DNA from: Enterobacteriaceae endosymbiont of Donacia bicoloricornis
GTDB lineage: Bacteria; Pseudomonadota; Gammaproteobacteria; Enterobacterales; Enterobacteriaceae
Assembly: GCF_012567955.1 (NCBI RefSeq)
Contig: NZ_CP046186.1
Span: forward strand, 76,799-140,798
Length of the DNA stretch: 64,000 nucleotides
Reading direction: 5' to 3'
This document shows, piece after piece, positions 48,162-59,347 of this stretch. Position 1 is the first letter of the stretch; every line of letters begins with the position of its first letter. A program made the translations under genes and the position numbers. Under the pieces are notes generated by a model that saw only the letters and a list, made by a program, of their open reading frames with translations, did not search any database and was not told the DNA's origin.

Positions 48162-49319
48162 ATGACAGAGTATTTATTTACTTCAGAATCTGTATCAGAA
48201 GGACATCCTGATAAAATAGCAGATCAAATTTCTGATGCTATTTTAGATAAAATAATTGAACAAGATATTGATGCACGTGTCGCATGTGAAACATATATTA
48301 AAAATAATATAGTATTAATTGGAGGTGAAATAACAACAAAAGCTAAAATTAATATAGAAAAAATAACTAGAAAAACAATCAAAGAAATTGGATACACTAA
48401 TCCTAATAAAGGATTTGATGCAGATACGTGTACAATACTAAATATTATTAGTAAACAATCGAAAGATATTAATAAAGGTATAACATCTAATTCTGATAAA
48501 GCTAATCAAAAAGCAGGAGATCAAGGATTTGTATTTGGTTATGCAAATAATGAAACAGATGTGTTTATGCCTGCTCCTATTATATATGCACATAAATTAA
48601 TGTATCAACAAGCATCAGTTAGAAAGAAAAAAATTTTATCATGGTTAGAACCAGATGCAAAAAGTCAAATTACTTTTAAATATAAAAATAATCAAATTAT
48701 TGATATAGATTCTGTAGTTTTATCAACACAAATTTCTAAGCAAATTTCATTTAAAAAATTAGAAGAAGCTATTATGGAAGAAATTATTAAACCTATTTTA
48801 CCTAAAAAATGGATAAATAAAAAAACAAAATTTTTTATTAATCCTTCTGGGAGTTTTATTACTGGCGGCCCTGTTGGAGATTGCGGCCTAACTGGAAGAA
48901 AAATTATTGTAGATACTTATGGGGGTATGGCTAGACACGGAGGAGGAGCATTTTCTGGTAAAGATCCATCAAAAGTAGATAGATCAGCTGCTTATGCTGC
49001 TCGTTATATAGCTAAAAATATAGTAGCATCATCTTTAGCTTCACGATGTGAAATCCAAATCTCATATATTATTGGTATTGCTAAACCAATCTCAATAATG
49101 ATAAATACATTTGGTACTGGAAAAGTATCTGATAAAAAAATAACTGCATTTATTAAAACAATTTTTGATTTAAGACCTTTTCATTTAATAAAAATGTTAG
49201 ATTTATTAAAACCGATATATAAAAAAACTGCATCTTATGGTCATTTTGGTAGAAATATTTTTTCATGGGAAAAAACAGATAAAATTTTAAAATTTAAAGA
49301 TTTTTTTAAAATTACTTAA
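48162..49319 (+). CDS. metK: S-adenosylmethionine synthetase
   Basis: Makes SAM from methionine and ATP, needed here by PrmC and RsmH among others. 385 residues (384 in E. coli). [33 protein letters not shown], the P-loop-like [20 protein letters not shown] and [23 protein letters not shown] region are intact. An AAAGG ribosome site is 8 bases upstream. The 219-base tktA-metK gap is low-complexity A/T apart from TATATACTAATATA at 48111-48124, a string that also occurs before prfA. Confidence 0.97.
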   Translation: MTEYLFTSESVSEGHPDKIADQISDAILDKIIEQDIDARVACETYIKNNIVLIGGEITTKAKINIEKITRKTIKEIGYTNPNKGFDADTCTILNIISKQSKDINKGITSNSDKANQKAGDQGFVFGYANNETDVFMPAPIIYAHKLMYQQASVRKKKILSWLEPDAKSQITFKYKNNQIIDIDSVVLSTQISKQISFKKLEEAIMEEIIKPILPKKWINKKTKFFINPSGSFITGGPVGDCGLTGRKIIVDTYGGMARHGGGAFSGKDPSKVDRSAAYAARYIAKNIVASSLASRCEIQISYIIGIAKPISIMINTFGTGKVSDKKITAFIKTIFDLRPFHLIKMLDLLKPIYKKTASYGHFGRNIFSWEKTDKILKFKDFFKIT

Positions 49320-49344
49320 AATAGAAAAAATTATAAAAAATTTT

Positions 49345-51885
49345 TTAAATTTTTTGTAATCCAATAACTTTTTCATTAAATTTTGTTTTAATTATAATTA
49401 CACCTTTTGTATTACGCCCAACAATACAAATTTCGGATATATTAATACGTATTAATGTACCCATATTAGTAATTATAATTACTTGATCATTATTTGTTAC
49501 TTTTAAAGATCCTACTAATTTTCCATTTCTTTTATTAATTTTCATAGATATAATTCCTTTTGTAGCTCTAGATTTTATAGGAAATTTTTGATTATTAGTG
49601 CATTTTCCATATCCATTCTCTGTTATGGTAAAAATGTTTTTTTGAAATTTATGATTTAATACTATTAATGAAACTACATAATCTTTTTTTTTATTTGAAA
49701 AACTAATACCTTTTACACCTATTGTGTTCCTTCCTATTGATTTAATTTGTGATTCATTAAATTTAACTACTTTACCTAAAGAAGAAAATAACATAATTAC
49801 ATCATTTTTTTTAATAAGAGAGACACCTATTAAAGTATCATTTTTTTTTAATTTTATTGCAATAATTCCATTAGATCTTGGTTTATTAAATTTATTTAAA
49901 TTTGTTTTTTTTATTTTCCCTTGTGAAGTTGCCATAATTAAATCAGAATAATTTGTATTATTACTTATTACAATAAAAGTATTAATAATTTCATTATTTT
50001 TTAAAGGAATAAAATTTATAATAGGTTTTCCTTTTGCATATCTATTAGCTTCAGGTATGTCATATACTTTTAACCAATATAAATATCCTTTATTAGAAAA
50101 ACATAAAATTTGATCATGAGTATATGCTATTAATATTTTATATATAAAATCATTTTCTTTCAATTTTACAGCTATTTTGCCTCTTCCCCCTCTATGTTGT
50201 AAATTATATTCAGTAATTTTTTGATATTTAATATATCCTTGATAAGATAAGGTAATAATAACTTTTTCATGATTAATTAAATCTTTTTTTTGAATTATGG
50301 AATTATTATGATTATTTAAAATAATTTCTGTTTTTCTTTGATCTCCAAATTCTTTTTTTACTAAAACTAATTCATCGTATATTACTTTCATTAAGTATTC
50401 ATAATTTTCAATTATTTTCATTAAATTCGATATTTTATATATTAAATTTTCATATTCTATACATAATTTTTTATGTTCTAAATTTGTTAATTTATTTAAT
50501 TTTAATTCTAAAATAGCTATAATTTGTGTATAACTAAAATGATAATTTTCATTAAATTTTATTAAATTAGAATTAGTCAAATAAATATTTAATGTTTTTT
50601 TCTCCTGTAAATTAAATATTTGGAATATATTTGGAATTTTCCAAGCTTGTAAAGCAATTTTATTTCTTATATTTTCTTCTATTTTAGAAGAACGGATAAT
50701 TTTAATAATTTCTTTTATATTTAATAAAGCTACTATTAATCCTTCTAAAATATGTGCTTTATTACGTGCTTTATTTATTTCATAATTTGTCCTTCTTATT
50801 ACTATTTCACGTCTGTGAGAAATAAATGCTTCAATAATACTTTTTAAAGACATTAATGTAGGTTTTCCTTTATATAAAGAAACCATTTTTATACTAAAAG
50901 TAGTTTGTAAAGGTGTTAATTTATATAAATTATTTAATAATACATTAATAGATATATCTTTTTTTATTTTAATTAAAATTCTAATTCCGTCTTTATCTGA
51001 CTCATCTCTTAAAGTTTTAATTCCTTTAATTTTTTTTTCTTTTATTAAATAAGCTATTTTTTCTATTAATTTAGATTTATTTACCTGATAAGGAAGTTCA
51101 TAAATTATGATTTTTTTGTATTTTTGTTTTTTATCTTTAATAGTTTTAATACGTCCTCTAATAAAAATTTTTCCCTTACCTGTATTATATGCATTTTCAA
51201 TTTCATCAATACCATAAATAATCCCTGCAGTAGGAAAATCAGGACCAGGAATATAATTCATTAATTCTTTAATATTAATAGTATTATTTTTAATATAAGC
51301 TAAGCAGGCATTAATCACTTCATTAATATTATGTGGAGGAATATTAGTTGTCATACCAACTGCTATACCAGATGATCCATTTATTAATAAATTAGGTATT
51401 TTTGTAGGCATTATTTCAGGTATTTTCTCTGTACCATCATAATTAGATAAAAAATTTACTGTATTTTTTTCTAAATCACTAATAATTTCTTGAGAAATTT
51501 TAGACATTTTTATTTCAGTATAACGCATAGCTGCTGCAGAATCTCCATCAATAGAACCAAAATTACCTTGTCCTTTTATTAATGGATATCTTAATGAAAA
51601 ATTTTGTGCTAATCTTACAATTGTATCATAAACTGCATTATCTCCATGAGGATGATATTTTCCTATTACATCTCCTACTATTCTTGCTGATTTTTTATAA
51701 GATTTATTCCATGTATTTCCTAATATATACATAGCGTATAATATACGTCTATGTACTGGTTTTAATCCATCTCTTACATCTGGCAAGGCTCTCCCTATTA
51801 TAACTGACATTGCATAATCTAAATAAGAATTTTTTAATTCTTCTTCAATATTAATTAATTTTATTTCTTTAGCAAAAAAATTCAT
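49345..51885 (-). CDS. gyrA: DNA gyrase subunit A
   Basis: Breakage-reunion subunit of DNA gyrase. 846 residues (875 in E. coli); the acidic C-terminal tail is missing. The catalytic Tyr is Tyr122 in AAMRYTEI. At position 83, Ser in E. coli, this protein has Asn ([10 protein letters not shown]), with Asp87 kept; both positions belong to the quinolone-resistance region. The GyrA box in the beta-pinwheel domain is QHRGGRGK, close to the consensus QRRGGKG, so negative supercoiling should be possible. AAAGGA lies 12 bases before the ATG, and a hairpin precedes it. Confidence 0.96.
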   Translation of the reverse strand: MNFFAKEIKLINIEEELKNSYLDYAMSVIIGRALPDVRDGLKPVHRRILYAMYILGNTWNKSYKKSARIVGDVIGKYHPHGDNAVYDTIVRLAQNFSLRYPLIKGQGNFGSIDGDSAAAMRYTEIKMSKISQEIISDLEKNTVNFLSNYDGTEKIPEIMPTKIPNLLINGSSGIAVGMTTNIPPHNINEVINACLAYIKNNTINIKELMNYIPGPDFPTAGIIYGIDEIENAYNTGKGKIFIRGRIKTIKDKKQKYKKIIIYELPYQVNKSKLIEKIAYLIKEKKIKGIKTLRDESDKDGIRILIKIKKDISINVLLNNLYKLTPLQTTFSIKMVSLYKGKPTLMSLKSIIEAFISHRREIVIRRTNYEINKARNKAHILEGLIVALLNIKEIIKIIRSSKIEENIRNKIALQAWKIPNIFQIFNLQEKKTLNIYLTNSNLIKFNENYHFSYTQIIAILELKLNKLTNLEHKKLCIEYENLIYKISNLMKIIENYEYLMKVIYDELVLVKKEFGDQRKTEIILNNHNNSIIQKKDLINHEKVIITLSYQGYIKYQKITEYNLQHRGGRGKIAVKLKENDFIYKILIAYTHDQILCFSNKGYLYWLKVYDIPEANRYAKGKPIINFIPLKNNEIINTFIVISNNTNYSDLIMATSQGKIKKTNLNKFNKPRSNGIIAIKLKKNDTLIGVSLIKKNDVIMLFSSLGKVVKFNESQIKSIGRNTIGVKGISFSNKKKDYVVSLIVLNHKFQKNIFTITENGYGKCTNNQKFPIKSRATKGIISMKINKRNGKLVGSLKVTNNDQVIIITNMGTLIRINISEICIVGRNTKGVIIIKTKFNEKVIGLQKI

Positions 51886-51902
51886 GTAAATAAATATCCT
51901 TT

Positions 51903-51923
51903 TAACTTATGTTTTATAAGTTA
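51903..51923 (-). promoter_or_regulatory. 8-bp inverted repeat in the gyrA leader
   Basis: Arms TAACTTAT (51903-51910) and ATAAGTTA (51916-51923) are perfect inverted copies with a 5-base loop. The element lies directly upstream of the gyrA ribosome site (51897-51902). It could be a leader hairpin or an operator. The rest of the 221-base gyrA-mutS gap is plain A/T-rich sequence. Confidence 0.3.
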
Positions 51924-52106
51924 TAAATTTGTTATTTATGTATTCTAATATATAATTCAAATAATTAAATGTATAAAATCATAAAAATATACACTAATTT
52001 ATAATATAAATTTCTATAATTTATACTTACTTATGTAATAGAATTTTTTTTATTAAAAAGTAAATTTTTATACTTTATGTTTTAAAATAATATTTTTAAA
52101 AAAAAT

Positions 52107-54497
52107 TTAAATATTATAATTTTCTAATTGCTTAATTTTTTTTTTTGCTTGATTAATAACTTCTTTAGGAAGACCAGCTAAAGATGCTACGAATAAACCA
52201 TAATTTTTATTAATTGATCCATTTTTAATTTTATATAAAAAGACAATAGAATTATTGATTTCGACTGCATCAAAATACATATTTTTTATACTTTTATTTT
52301 TAGTTTTTAAGTTTGTTAATTCAATATAATTAGTTGCAAATAAAGTAAGTGATTTAATTTTTTGAGCAATATTTTCTGCACAAGCCCATGCTATAGCTAA
52401 ACCATCATGAGTAGATGTTCCTCTACCTATTTCATCCATTAATACTAAACTTTTTTTGGTTGCATTTCTTAAAATATTTGCAGTTTCTATCATTTCTACC
52501 ATAAAAGTAGATAATCCAAACGCAATATTATCTGTAGATCCTATTCTTGTAAATATCCTATCTATAGGACCTATAATAGCTTTATCTGCAGGAATGTAAC
52601 TACCTATATAAGTCATTAATACAATTAATGCTATTTGTCTCATATAAGTACTTTTTCCACCCATATTAGGACCTGTTATTAATAACATATTGTATTTATC
52701 AGTTAATATAACATTATTAGCTATGAAAGATGATTTTATAATATGTTCAACAACAGGATGTCTAGAATTAATTAATGATATTCCTATTTTTTTACTAATT
52801 ATAGGACATGTATAATTTAAAGTTAGAGATCTTTCAGCTAAATTACATAATACATCTAATTCAGATAAATATAATGATATTTTTTGTAAATTTTTTAAAA
52901 AAGGATTAATATAATTAAATAATTTATTATATAAATATTTTTCTAAATTTAAGAGTTTTTCTTTAGATAAAAGAATGTTTTTTTGATATTTTTGTAATTC
53001 TGGAATAGTATATCTTTTAAAATTTTTTAAAGTTTGAATTTGAATATATTTATTAGGTAAGTTATTTTTATAACTTTTGTTAATTTGAATATAATACCCA
53101 TGAATTGTATTATACCCTATTTTTAATTTTTCTATTTTTAATAAATTACGTTCTTGATTTTCTATAAATAATAAATATTTATTTGAATCATTAGATAATT
53201 CTCTTAATTTATCTAATTCTGAATTATAGTTAATAGCTATAACATTTCCTTCTTTTAGGGATAAAGCAGGATGTTTCTTTATAGATTTTTCTAATAATTC
53301 TTTTAACGGAGATAAAAGTCCTAAATTTAGGATTTTTAATTTTATTTCACAATTATTAATTTTCTGAAAAATTTTATGAATTTTAGGTAAATAATTTAAT
53401 GTTTGTCTTAAAGACACTAAATCATTAGGTTTTGCAGTTTTTAAAGCTAATCTAGCAATAATTCTTTCAATATCACTAATTTTTAATAATATTTTTTGAA
53501 AATCTAAAAAATATTTTTGTAAAACAGAAATATTTTTTTGTCTATTTAAAATGATTTTTATATCACGTGTTGGGTTATTTAACCACCTTTTTAATAAACG
53601 GCTTCCCATATTAGTTGTTGTATAGTCTAATATTTTAATTAAAGTATTATTTTTATCACCTGAAATACTATTAATAATTTCTAAATTTTTACGAGTATTT
53701 TCATCCATAATAATTTCATTATTATTATTTTTTAAATAAATATTATTGATATGAGGTAAATATACTTTTTGTGTATCTTTAACATATTGGATTAAGCATC
53801 CTGCTGCTCTAATAGCTAACAATGATTTTTCAATACCGAAACTTTTTAAATTTTTAGTTTTAAATTGCATATTTAATTGTTGTATTGCGGTATCTATATC
53901 AAATTCCCATAATGGTCTACGTCTAAGACAATTTCTTTTTTTTAATAAATCTATACTTTGAAAATTTTCAGAATATAATAATTCTTTTGGATTTGTTCTT
54001 TGTAATTCTCCTGCAATTATATTAATATCTTTATTTTCCATAATTCTAAAATCCCCAGAACTAATATTTAATGTAGCATAACCAAATCCCAATTTTATAT
54101 CTTGATATATTGATCCTAATAAATTATCAATATTATTATTTAATAAAATATCATCACTAACTGTTCCTGGAGTAATAATTCTAACTATTTTTCTATTTAA
54201 AATTTTATTTTTAGAAGATATATTTTTTTTTTCTATTTGCTCACAAATAGCTATAGATTCTCCTAATTTAATTAATCTTGATAAATAATTTTGTATACTA
54301 TTAACTGGTATCCCTGCCATAGGAATCGGCTTTCCATTTAATTTACCTCTTTTAGTTAATACAATATTTAATAATTTTGATGCTTTTTTTGCATCCTCAA
54401 AAAACATCTCATAAAAATCTCCTAATCTATAAAATAATAGAATATTAGGATATTGTTTTTTAAATTTGAAATATTGCTTCATCATAGGTGTAGACAT
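52107..54497 (-). CDS. mutS: DNA mismatch repair protein MutS, C-terminally shortened
   Basis: Recognises mismatches and small loops and starts repair. 796 residues, against 853 in E. coli. The mismatch-binding F-x-E motif is intact (GDFYEMF near residue 28). The ATPase has Walker [12 protein letters not shown] and Walker [14 protein letters not shown]. Two changes stand out: the invariant His of the FATHY motif is Asn723 (LFATNYIEL), and the protein ends soon after [16 protein letters not shown]. About 50 C-terminal residues that carry the tetramerisation element, and the clamp-contact motif there, are therefore missing. MutL and MutH are not in this window. Mismatch repair may be weakened; that is inference. 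Confidence 0.95.
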   Translation of the reverse strand: MSTPMMKQYFKFKKQYPNILLFYRLGDFYEMFFEDAKKASKLLNIVLTKRGKLNGKPIPMAGIPVNSIQNYLSRLIKLGESIAICEQIEKKNISSKNKILNRKIVRIITPGTVSDDILLNNNIDNLLGSIYQDIKLGFGYATLNISSGDFRIMENKDINIIAGELQRTNPKELLYSENFQSIDLLKKRNCLRRRPLWEFDIDTAIQQLNMQFKTKNLKSFGIEKSLLAIRAAGCLIQYVKDTQKVYLPHINNIYLKNNNNEIIMDENTRKNLEIINSISGDKNNTLIKILDYTTTNMGSRLLKRWLNNPTRDIKIILNRQKNISVLQKYFLDFQKILLKISDIERIIARLALKTAKPNDLVSLRQTLNYLPKIHKIFQKINNCEIKLKILNLGLLSPLKELLEKSIKKHPALSLKEGNVIAINYNSELDKLRELSNDSNKYLLFIENQERNLLKIEKLKIGYNTIHGYYIQINKSYKNNLPNKYIQIQTLKNFKRYTIPELQKYQKNILLSKEKLLNLEKYLYNKLFNYINPFLKNLQKISLYLSELDVLCNLAERSLTLNYTCPIISKKIGISLINSRHPVVEHIIKSSFIANNVILTDKYNMLLITGPNMGGKSTYMRQIALIVLMTYIGSYIPADKAIIGPIDRIFTRIGSTDNIAFGLSTFMVEMIETANILRNATKKSLVLMDEIGRGTSTHDGLAIAWACAENIAQKIKSLTLFATNYIELTNLKTKNKSIKNMYFDAVEINNSIVFLYKIKNGSINKNYGLFVASLAGLPKEVINQAKKKIKQLENYNI

Positions 54498-54627
54498 ATT
54501 TAACTACTTTTTAATATTTTTTATTTTAAAAAAAATACTTTACCTAAATAAAATTTTATTTAAAACAAATAAGATAAGAAAAATAATTGATAATTTTAAT
54601 AGTTTATATAGTAATTATTACTATTAG

Positions 54628-55368
54628 TTATTTATCATCATTATTTTCATTATTTTCATTATTATTAATAATATTTAATATTATAAAAAATAAATTAATA
54701 AAATCTAAATATAACATAAGTGCCCCTAAAATAGCATATCTTCTTAAATTATCTTTATCGTTTATATTTAAACTAATTTGTTTTGCAATACCTTTTAATT
54801 TCTGAGTATCATATGCTATTAATAATGTAAAAAAAACTACACCAATATAATTTATTATTGATAATAAAAAATTATTTTGTAACCAAAAATTTATAAATGA
54901 TGCTATAATTACTCCAAATATCCCCATTAGAATAATATTTCCTAAATAACTTAAATCTTTTTTAGTGAAATATCCCCAAAAACACATAGATAAAAACATT
55001 AATGATGTAGTTATAAAAGCTGTAAAAATTGTATTGTTATTATATACAGAAAATATTCCTGCTGTTGTTAATCCTGTTAAAGCGGAATAAAACATAAATA
55101 ATGTAGTTAATGTTTTACCTGATAATCTATTTAATAGATTAGACATAATCAAAACTAATCCAAATTGTAAAAAACATAATCCTAATAAAAAAAATCTATT
55201 ATTTAATAAATAATTTATTATTGGTAATGTATTAGTTATATACCAAGCGACAAATGCTGTTAATAATAACCCACAAGACATCCATCCATATACTCTTCTA
55301 AAATATGTTTGTATATGATATCTTTTTTTTTTTAAAGTAGTACTTTTTAAATTTTGACATTCCATCAT
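54628..55368 (-). CDS. ybhL: Bax inhibitor-1 family inner-membrane protein (YbhL-like)
   Basis: Seven-segment membrane protein of the BI-1/YccA family, whose members are linked to ion leak or FtsH regulation; the role of YbhL itself is not settled. 246 residues (234 in E. coli). The segment YGWMSCGLLLTAFVAWYIT, LFMFYSALTGLT, the AYDTQKLKGI motif and the final ILGALMLYLDFINLF match YbhL better than YccA. The tail is Asn/Glu-rich and not conserved. It lies between mutS and the divergent rsmH. mraZ is missing from its usual place before rsmH. Confidence 0.88.
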   Translation of the reverse strand: MMECQNLKSTTLKKKRYHIQTYFRRVYGWMSCGLLLTAFVAWYITNTLPIINYLLNNRFFLLGLCFLQFGLVLIMSNLLNRLSGKTLTTLFMFYSALTGLTTAGIFSVYNNNTIFTAFITTSLMFLSMCFWGYFTKKDLSYLGNIILMGIFGVIIASFINFWLQNNFLLSIINYIGVVFFTLLIAYDTQKLKGIAKQISLNINDKDNLRRYAILGALMLYLDFINLFFIILNIINNNENNENNDDK

Positions 55369-55496
55369 AATTATACCTTTTAAAATTTAATAAAATTTTT
55401 TTGAGAAACATTTTAAAAAATATATATAAATTGTATTTATATTATATAATATAATATATAAATTACATAGAAATTAATTTAATTATATATCATATA

Positions 55497-56423
55497 ATGA
55501 GTCATATACCGGTTTTATTAAAAGAATCTATTAATAGTTTAAAAATTAAAAGTAATGGAATATATATAGATGCTACTTATGGTTGTGGGGGGCATACAAA
55601 GTTAATTTTATCTAAATTAGGAAATTATGGACGAATTTATGCAGTAGATTGTGACATAAAAACAATTTTAAAACATAAAATTATAGATGATAGAATCATC
55701 TATCTTAATGATAATTTTTCAAATTTAAAATCTATTTTAAATACTAAAATAGGTAAAATAGATGGAATATTATTTGATTTAGGAATTTCTTCATTTCAAT
55801 TAAATAATTCCCAAAGAGGTTTTTCTTATATGTCTAATGGACCATTAGATATGCGTATAAATCAAAGAACAAAAGAAACAGCTTTTAATTTATTAAAAAA
55901 TATAAATGAAAAAAAATTATCTGAAATATTAAAAAAGTATGGTGAAGAAAAATATCATAAAAAAATAGCATATTATATCAAAAAGTATATTATACATAAA
56001 AAATTAAATAATACTCAAGATTTATCTAATTTAATATGTTCTATTAATAAAAATAATAAATTTAAACATCCAGCAAAAAGATCTTTTCAAGCAATAAGAA
56101 TTTTTTTAAATAAAGAGACAAAAGAATTAAAAAAAGCTTTAAAAAACTCATTAAAATTATTAAAAAAAGGAGGTATTTTATCAATTATTAGTTTTCATTC
56201 TATAGAAGATAGAATTGTTAAGTATTTTATAAAAAAACATAGTATTTTATATAAAAAAAGTATTTATCATAAATTACCTCTAACTGAAATAGAAATAAAT
56301 AATTTTTATAAAAAAGAGAAAAAACAATTAAAAATTATTAATAGAATTTTTCCTAGTAAAAAAGAAATTTTTAAAAATCCCAGATCAAGAAGTGCAACAT
56401 TACGTATTGCAGAAAAAATCTAA
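55497..56423 (+). CDS. rsmH: 16S rRNA (cytosine1402-N4)-methyltransferase
   Basis: Methylates C1402 of 16S rRNA (formerly MraW). 308 residues (313 in E. coli). The SAM-binding region has YIDATYGCGGHTKLIL (about residue 28), and FDLGISSFQLNNSQRGFSY and GPLDMRIN are diagnostic. The later SFHSIEDRIVKYF and the C-terminal NPRSRSATLRIAEK complete the fold. It opens the cell-wall cluster. ftsL and ftsI, which follow it in E. coli, are absent: murE begins 56 bases on. Confidence 0.96.
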   Translation: MSHIPVLLKESINSLKIKSNGIYIDATYGCGGHTKLILSKLGNYGRIYAVDCDIKTILKHKIIDDRIIYLNDNFSNLKSILNTKIGKIDGILFDLGISSFQLNNSQRGFSYMSNGPLDMRINQRTKETAFNLLKNINEKKLSEILKKYGEEKYHKKIAYYIKKYIIHKKLNNTQDLSNLICSINKNNKFKHPAKRSFQAIRIFLNKETKELKKALKNSLKLLKKGGILSIISFHSIEDRIVKYFIKKHSILYKKSIYHKLPLTEIEINNFYKKEKKQLKIINRIFPSKKEIFKNPRSRSATLRIAEKI

Positions 56424-56478
56424 AAAAATAACTTATTCTTTTATTTTCAAAAATTTTTTAAATTAAGGATTAAAAGCA

Positions 56479-57981
56479 TTGACATCTTCTTTATTAAGTT
56501 TACAAAAACTATTAAATAAATATATAAAAAATAATCTGATTAAAAATATTCTAATAAACAGAATAGTTTTAGATAGTAGAAAAATTAAAGGGAAAAATTG
56601 TCTCTTTGTAGCATTGAAAGGACATAAAAATAACGGTAGAAATTTTATTAAAGATGCTATATTAAATGGTGCTATTGCTATATTAGCATATTCAGATAAC
56701 AAAATATCTTCTTCTAGAATTATTTTTAAAAATAAAATACCTATTATTTATTTATTTAATTTAAATAAATATATTTCATATTTTGCAGGATTATTATATG
56801 ATCATCCAAGTAAAAAAATACCTGTTATAGGAATTACTGGAACTAATGGGAAAACAAGCATAACTCATTTTCTAATGCAATGGATTAAATTATTAGGAGG
56901 TAATCCAGCTGTTTTAAGTACTATTGGTAATGGTTTTAGTAATAAATTAACTCAAACTAAAAATACAACAGATTCTGCAATAAAAATACAATCTACATTA
57001 AAAAATTTTGTAAAAAAAAAAGCAAATATTATAATAATGGAAATTTCTTCTCATGGATTAAAACAATATAGAGTATATGATATATTTTTTACTATTGGGA
57101 TCTTTACAAATTTAACTAGAGATCACTTAGATTATCATCATAATATGAATAATTATGAATTATCCAAATGGAGTTTTTTTTCTACTCATAAGGTAAAAAA
57201 AAAAATTATAAATATTGATGATAATATTGGATTTAAATGGTTTAAAAAATTATCTGATGTAATCACAGTTACTACTAAAAAAAAACTATATAAATCTAAT
57301 ATATTTATTTATATAAAAAAAATAACTTATTTATCTGATCAAACAATTATCTTATTTAATTCTAGTTGGGGTAATGGCAAAATAAAAATAAATTTAATAG
57401 GTAAATTTAATGTTATAAATATTATTTTAAGTATGGCTGCTTTATTAAGTTTAAATTATCCTTTACAAAAATTGTTAAAAACAGCATCTAAAATAAAACC
57501 TGTTAAAGGACGTATGGAAAAAATTTTTTTTAAAAAAAAATATTCTAATATAATAATTGATTATGCTCATAGTCCTGATTCATTAAAAAATATTTTATTA
57601 ACTATAAGATTAATTACTTATGGTAAAATATGGTGTATTTTTGGTTGTGGAGGTGAAAGAGATATAGGGAAAAGAAAAATAATGGGATATATAGCTACTA
57701 AATATGCTGAAAATGTCATTTTAACTACTGATAATCCTAGAACAGAAAATATAAATAATATAATTAAAGATATAAAAAAAGGATGTAATATATCAAGTAA
57801 TATATATATTATTATTGATAGAATTAAAGCAATTTCTTATGCAATATATAATGCTTCCAAAAAAGATACAATTTTAGTAGCAGGTAAAGGTCATGAAAAT
57901 TATCAAATTATTGGTAATAAGATTTTAAATTATTCAGATTTTCATACTATCCAAAATATACTAAAAAATAAATATGAATAA
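56479..57981 (+). CDS. murE: UDP-MurNAc-tripeptide synthetase (MurE), TTG start
   Basis: Adds meso-diaminopimelate to UDP-MurNAc-L-Ala-D-Glu. 500 residues (495 in E. coli). Start TTG at 56479 with TAAGGA 9 bases upstream. The N-terminal uridine-binding domain has LDSRKIKGKNCLFVALKG, the P-loop is GITGTNGKTS (about residue 115) and the DAP-specific motif is DNPRTEN (about residue 415). The C-terminal AGKGHENYQIIG is typical. The last 8 bases overlap murF. Confidence 0.96.
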   Translation: MTSSLLSLQKLLNKYIKNNLIKNILINRIVLDSRKIKGKNCLFVALKGHKNNGRNFIKDAILNGAIAILAYSDNKISSSRIIFKNKIPIIYLFNLNKYISYFAGLLYDHPSKKIPVIGITGTNGKTSITHFLMQWIKLLGGNPAVLSTIGNGFSNKLTQTKNTTDSAIKIQSTLKNFVKKKANIIIMEISSHGLKQYRVYDIFFTIGIFTNLTRDHLDYHHNMNNYELSKWSFFSTHKVKKKIINIDDNIGFKWFKKLSDVITVTTKKKLYKSNIFIYIKKITYLSDQTIILFNSSWGNGKIKINLIGKFNVINIILSMAALLSLNYPLQKLLKTASKIKPVKGRMEKIFFKKKYSNIIIDYAHSPDSLKNILLTIRLITYGKIWCIFGCGGERDIGKRKIMGYIATKYAENVILTTDNPRTENINNIIKDIKKGCNISSNIYIIIDRIKAISYAIYNASKKDTILVAGKGHENYQIIGNKILNYSDFHTIQNILKNKYE

Positions 57982-59347
57982 ATTAATTAGTTTAAAAAAA
58001 TTATCAAAAATAGTTAATGGAGTATTAATTGGTAATAATATTAAAATATTGAATTTTACTATAAATAGTAAAAAAATTAAAAAAAATTGTATTTTTATTG
58101 CTATTCATGGCAAAAAATATGACGGTCATTCTTTTATTACAGAAGCTATTCAAAATGGAGCATTAGCTATATTAGTAAATAAATTTTTTGATATTAATAT
58201 TTCTCAAATTATAGTATCTGATACTATTTTAGCATTAGGTCAATTAGGTTTATGGAAAAGAACACAATTTAATAATCCTGTAATAGGAATCACAGGATCA
58301 TCAGGTAAAACTTCAGTAAAAGAAATGACAATATCTATTTTAAAGAAAAAATATAAAATTATTTTTACTAAAAAAAATATGAATAATCATATTGGTATTC
58401 CTTTAACGTTATTAAATATGACAAATAAACATCAGTGTGCAGTAATTGAAATAGGAGGAAATCAAATTAATGATATTTCTTATTCTACAAGTTTAGTTAA
58501 ACCTAATATTGCAATAATTAATAATATATCAGAAGCACATTTAGAAGGATTCAAATCATTAAAAAATATTATTAAATGTAAAATTAGTATTTTTAATTAT
58601 TTAACAAACAAAGGAACTGCTATTTTTAATTATGATGATATTAATCAAAAAAAAATTTTAAAACATTTAACAAATAATTATAATATTTTAACTTTTTCTT
58701 TATATAATAAAAAAACTAATTTTTTTACAAAAAATATAAAAATTTTCTCTCATAAAATTATATTTACTTTAATTTCTCCTATTGGAGAAATATTAATTAA
58801 ATTATTTTTAATAGGAGGAGGAATTCACAATATTAATAATGCATTAGCATCTGCTGCATTATCTTTTTCTATAGGATGTTCGTTAAAAGAAATTGCTAAT
58901 GGATTAAAATATTTTAGACCTGTTCCCGGAAGAATGTTTCCAATTATTATTGATAACAATAAATTAATTATTAATGATACATATAATGCAAATCCTAATT
59001 CTGTAATTATAGCAATTAATATTCTTCAAAATTTTAAAAGTACTAAAATTTTAATTATTGGAGATATGTTAGAACTAGGAATGTATACAATATACTTTCA
59101 TAAAAAAATTAAAAATTTAATTTTACAAACTAATATAGATTATATTTTTAGTTTTGGAAAATATAGTAAATATATTACTGAAAATAATATAAATGCAAAA
59201 CATTTTATAAATAAAACAAAATTAATAAACAAATTATTTTTAATAATAAAAAAATTAAAAAATTATACAATTTTATTTAAAGGATCACGTAATAATAAAA
59301 TGGAAATATTAATTAATATTTTATTGGAGAAATTAAAATGTTATTAA
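57974..59347 (+). CDS. murF: UDP-MurNAc-tripeptide:D-Ala-D-Ala ligase (MurF)
   Basis: Adds the D-Ala-D-Ala dipeptide, finishing UDP-MurNAc-pentapeptide. 457 residues (452 in E. coli). P-loop GITGSSGKTSVKEM (about residue 105), the NNHIGIPLTLLNM segment, ISEAHLEGF and the ligase C-domain with PGRMFPI, NDTYNANPNS and GDMLELG. It overlaps murE by 8 bases and mraY by 10, consistent with translational coupling. Confidence 0.96.
   Translation: MNKLISLKKLSKIVNGVLIGNNIKILNFTINSKKIKKNCIFIAIHGKKYDGHSFITEAIQNGALAILVNKFFDINISQIIVSDTILALGQLGLWKRTQFNNPVIGITGSSGKTSVKEMTISILKKKYKIIFTKKNMNNHIGIPLTLLNMTNKHQCAVIEIGGNQINDISYSTSLVKPNIAIINNISEAHLEGFKSLKNIIKCKISIFNYLTNKGTAIFNYDDINQKKILKHLTNNYNILTFSLYNKKTNFFTKNIKIFSHKIIFTLISPIGEILIKLFLIGGGIHNINNALASAALSFSIGCSLKEIANGLKYFRPVPGRMFPIIIDNNKLIINDTYNANPNSVIIAINILQNFKSTKILIIGDMLELGMYTIYFHKKIKNLILQTNIDYIFSFGKYSKYITENNINAKHFINKTKLINKLFLIIKKLKNYTILFKGSRNNKMEILINILLEKLKCY

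Noticed and set aside
54587..54805. Plus-strand 72-codon hydrophobic frame opposite the end of ybhL
   Set aside because: It is the complement of the ybhL C-terminus, low-complexity Ile/Leu/Ser sequence with no ribosome site.
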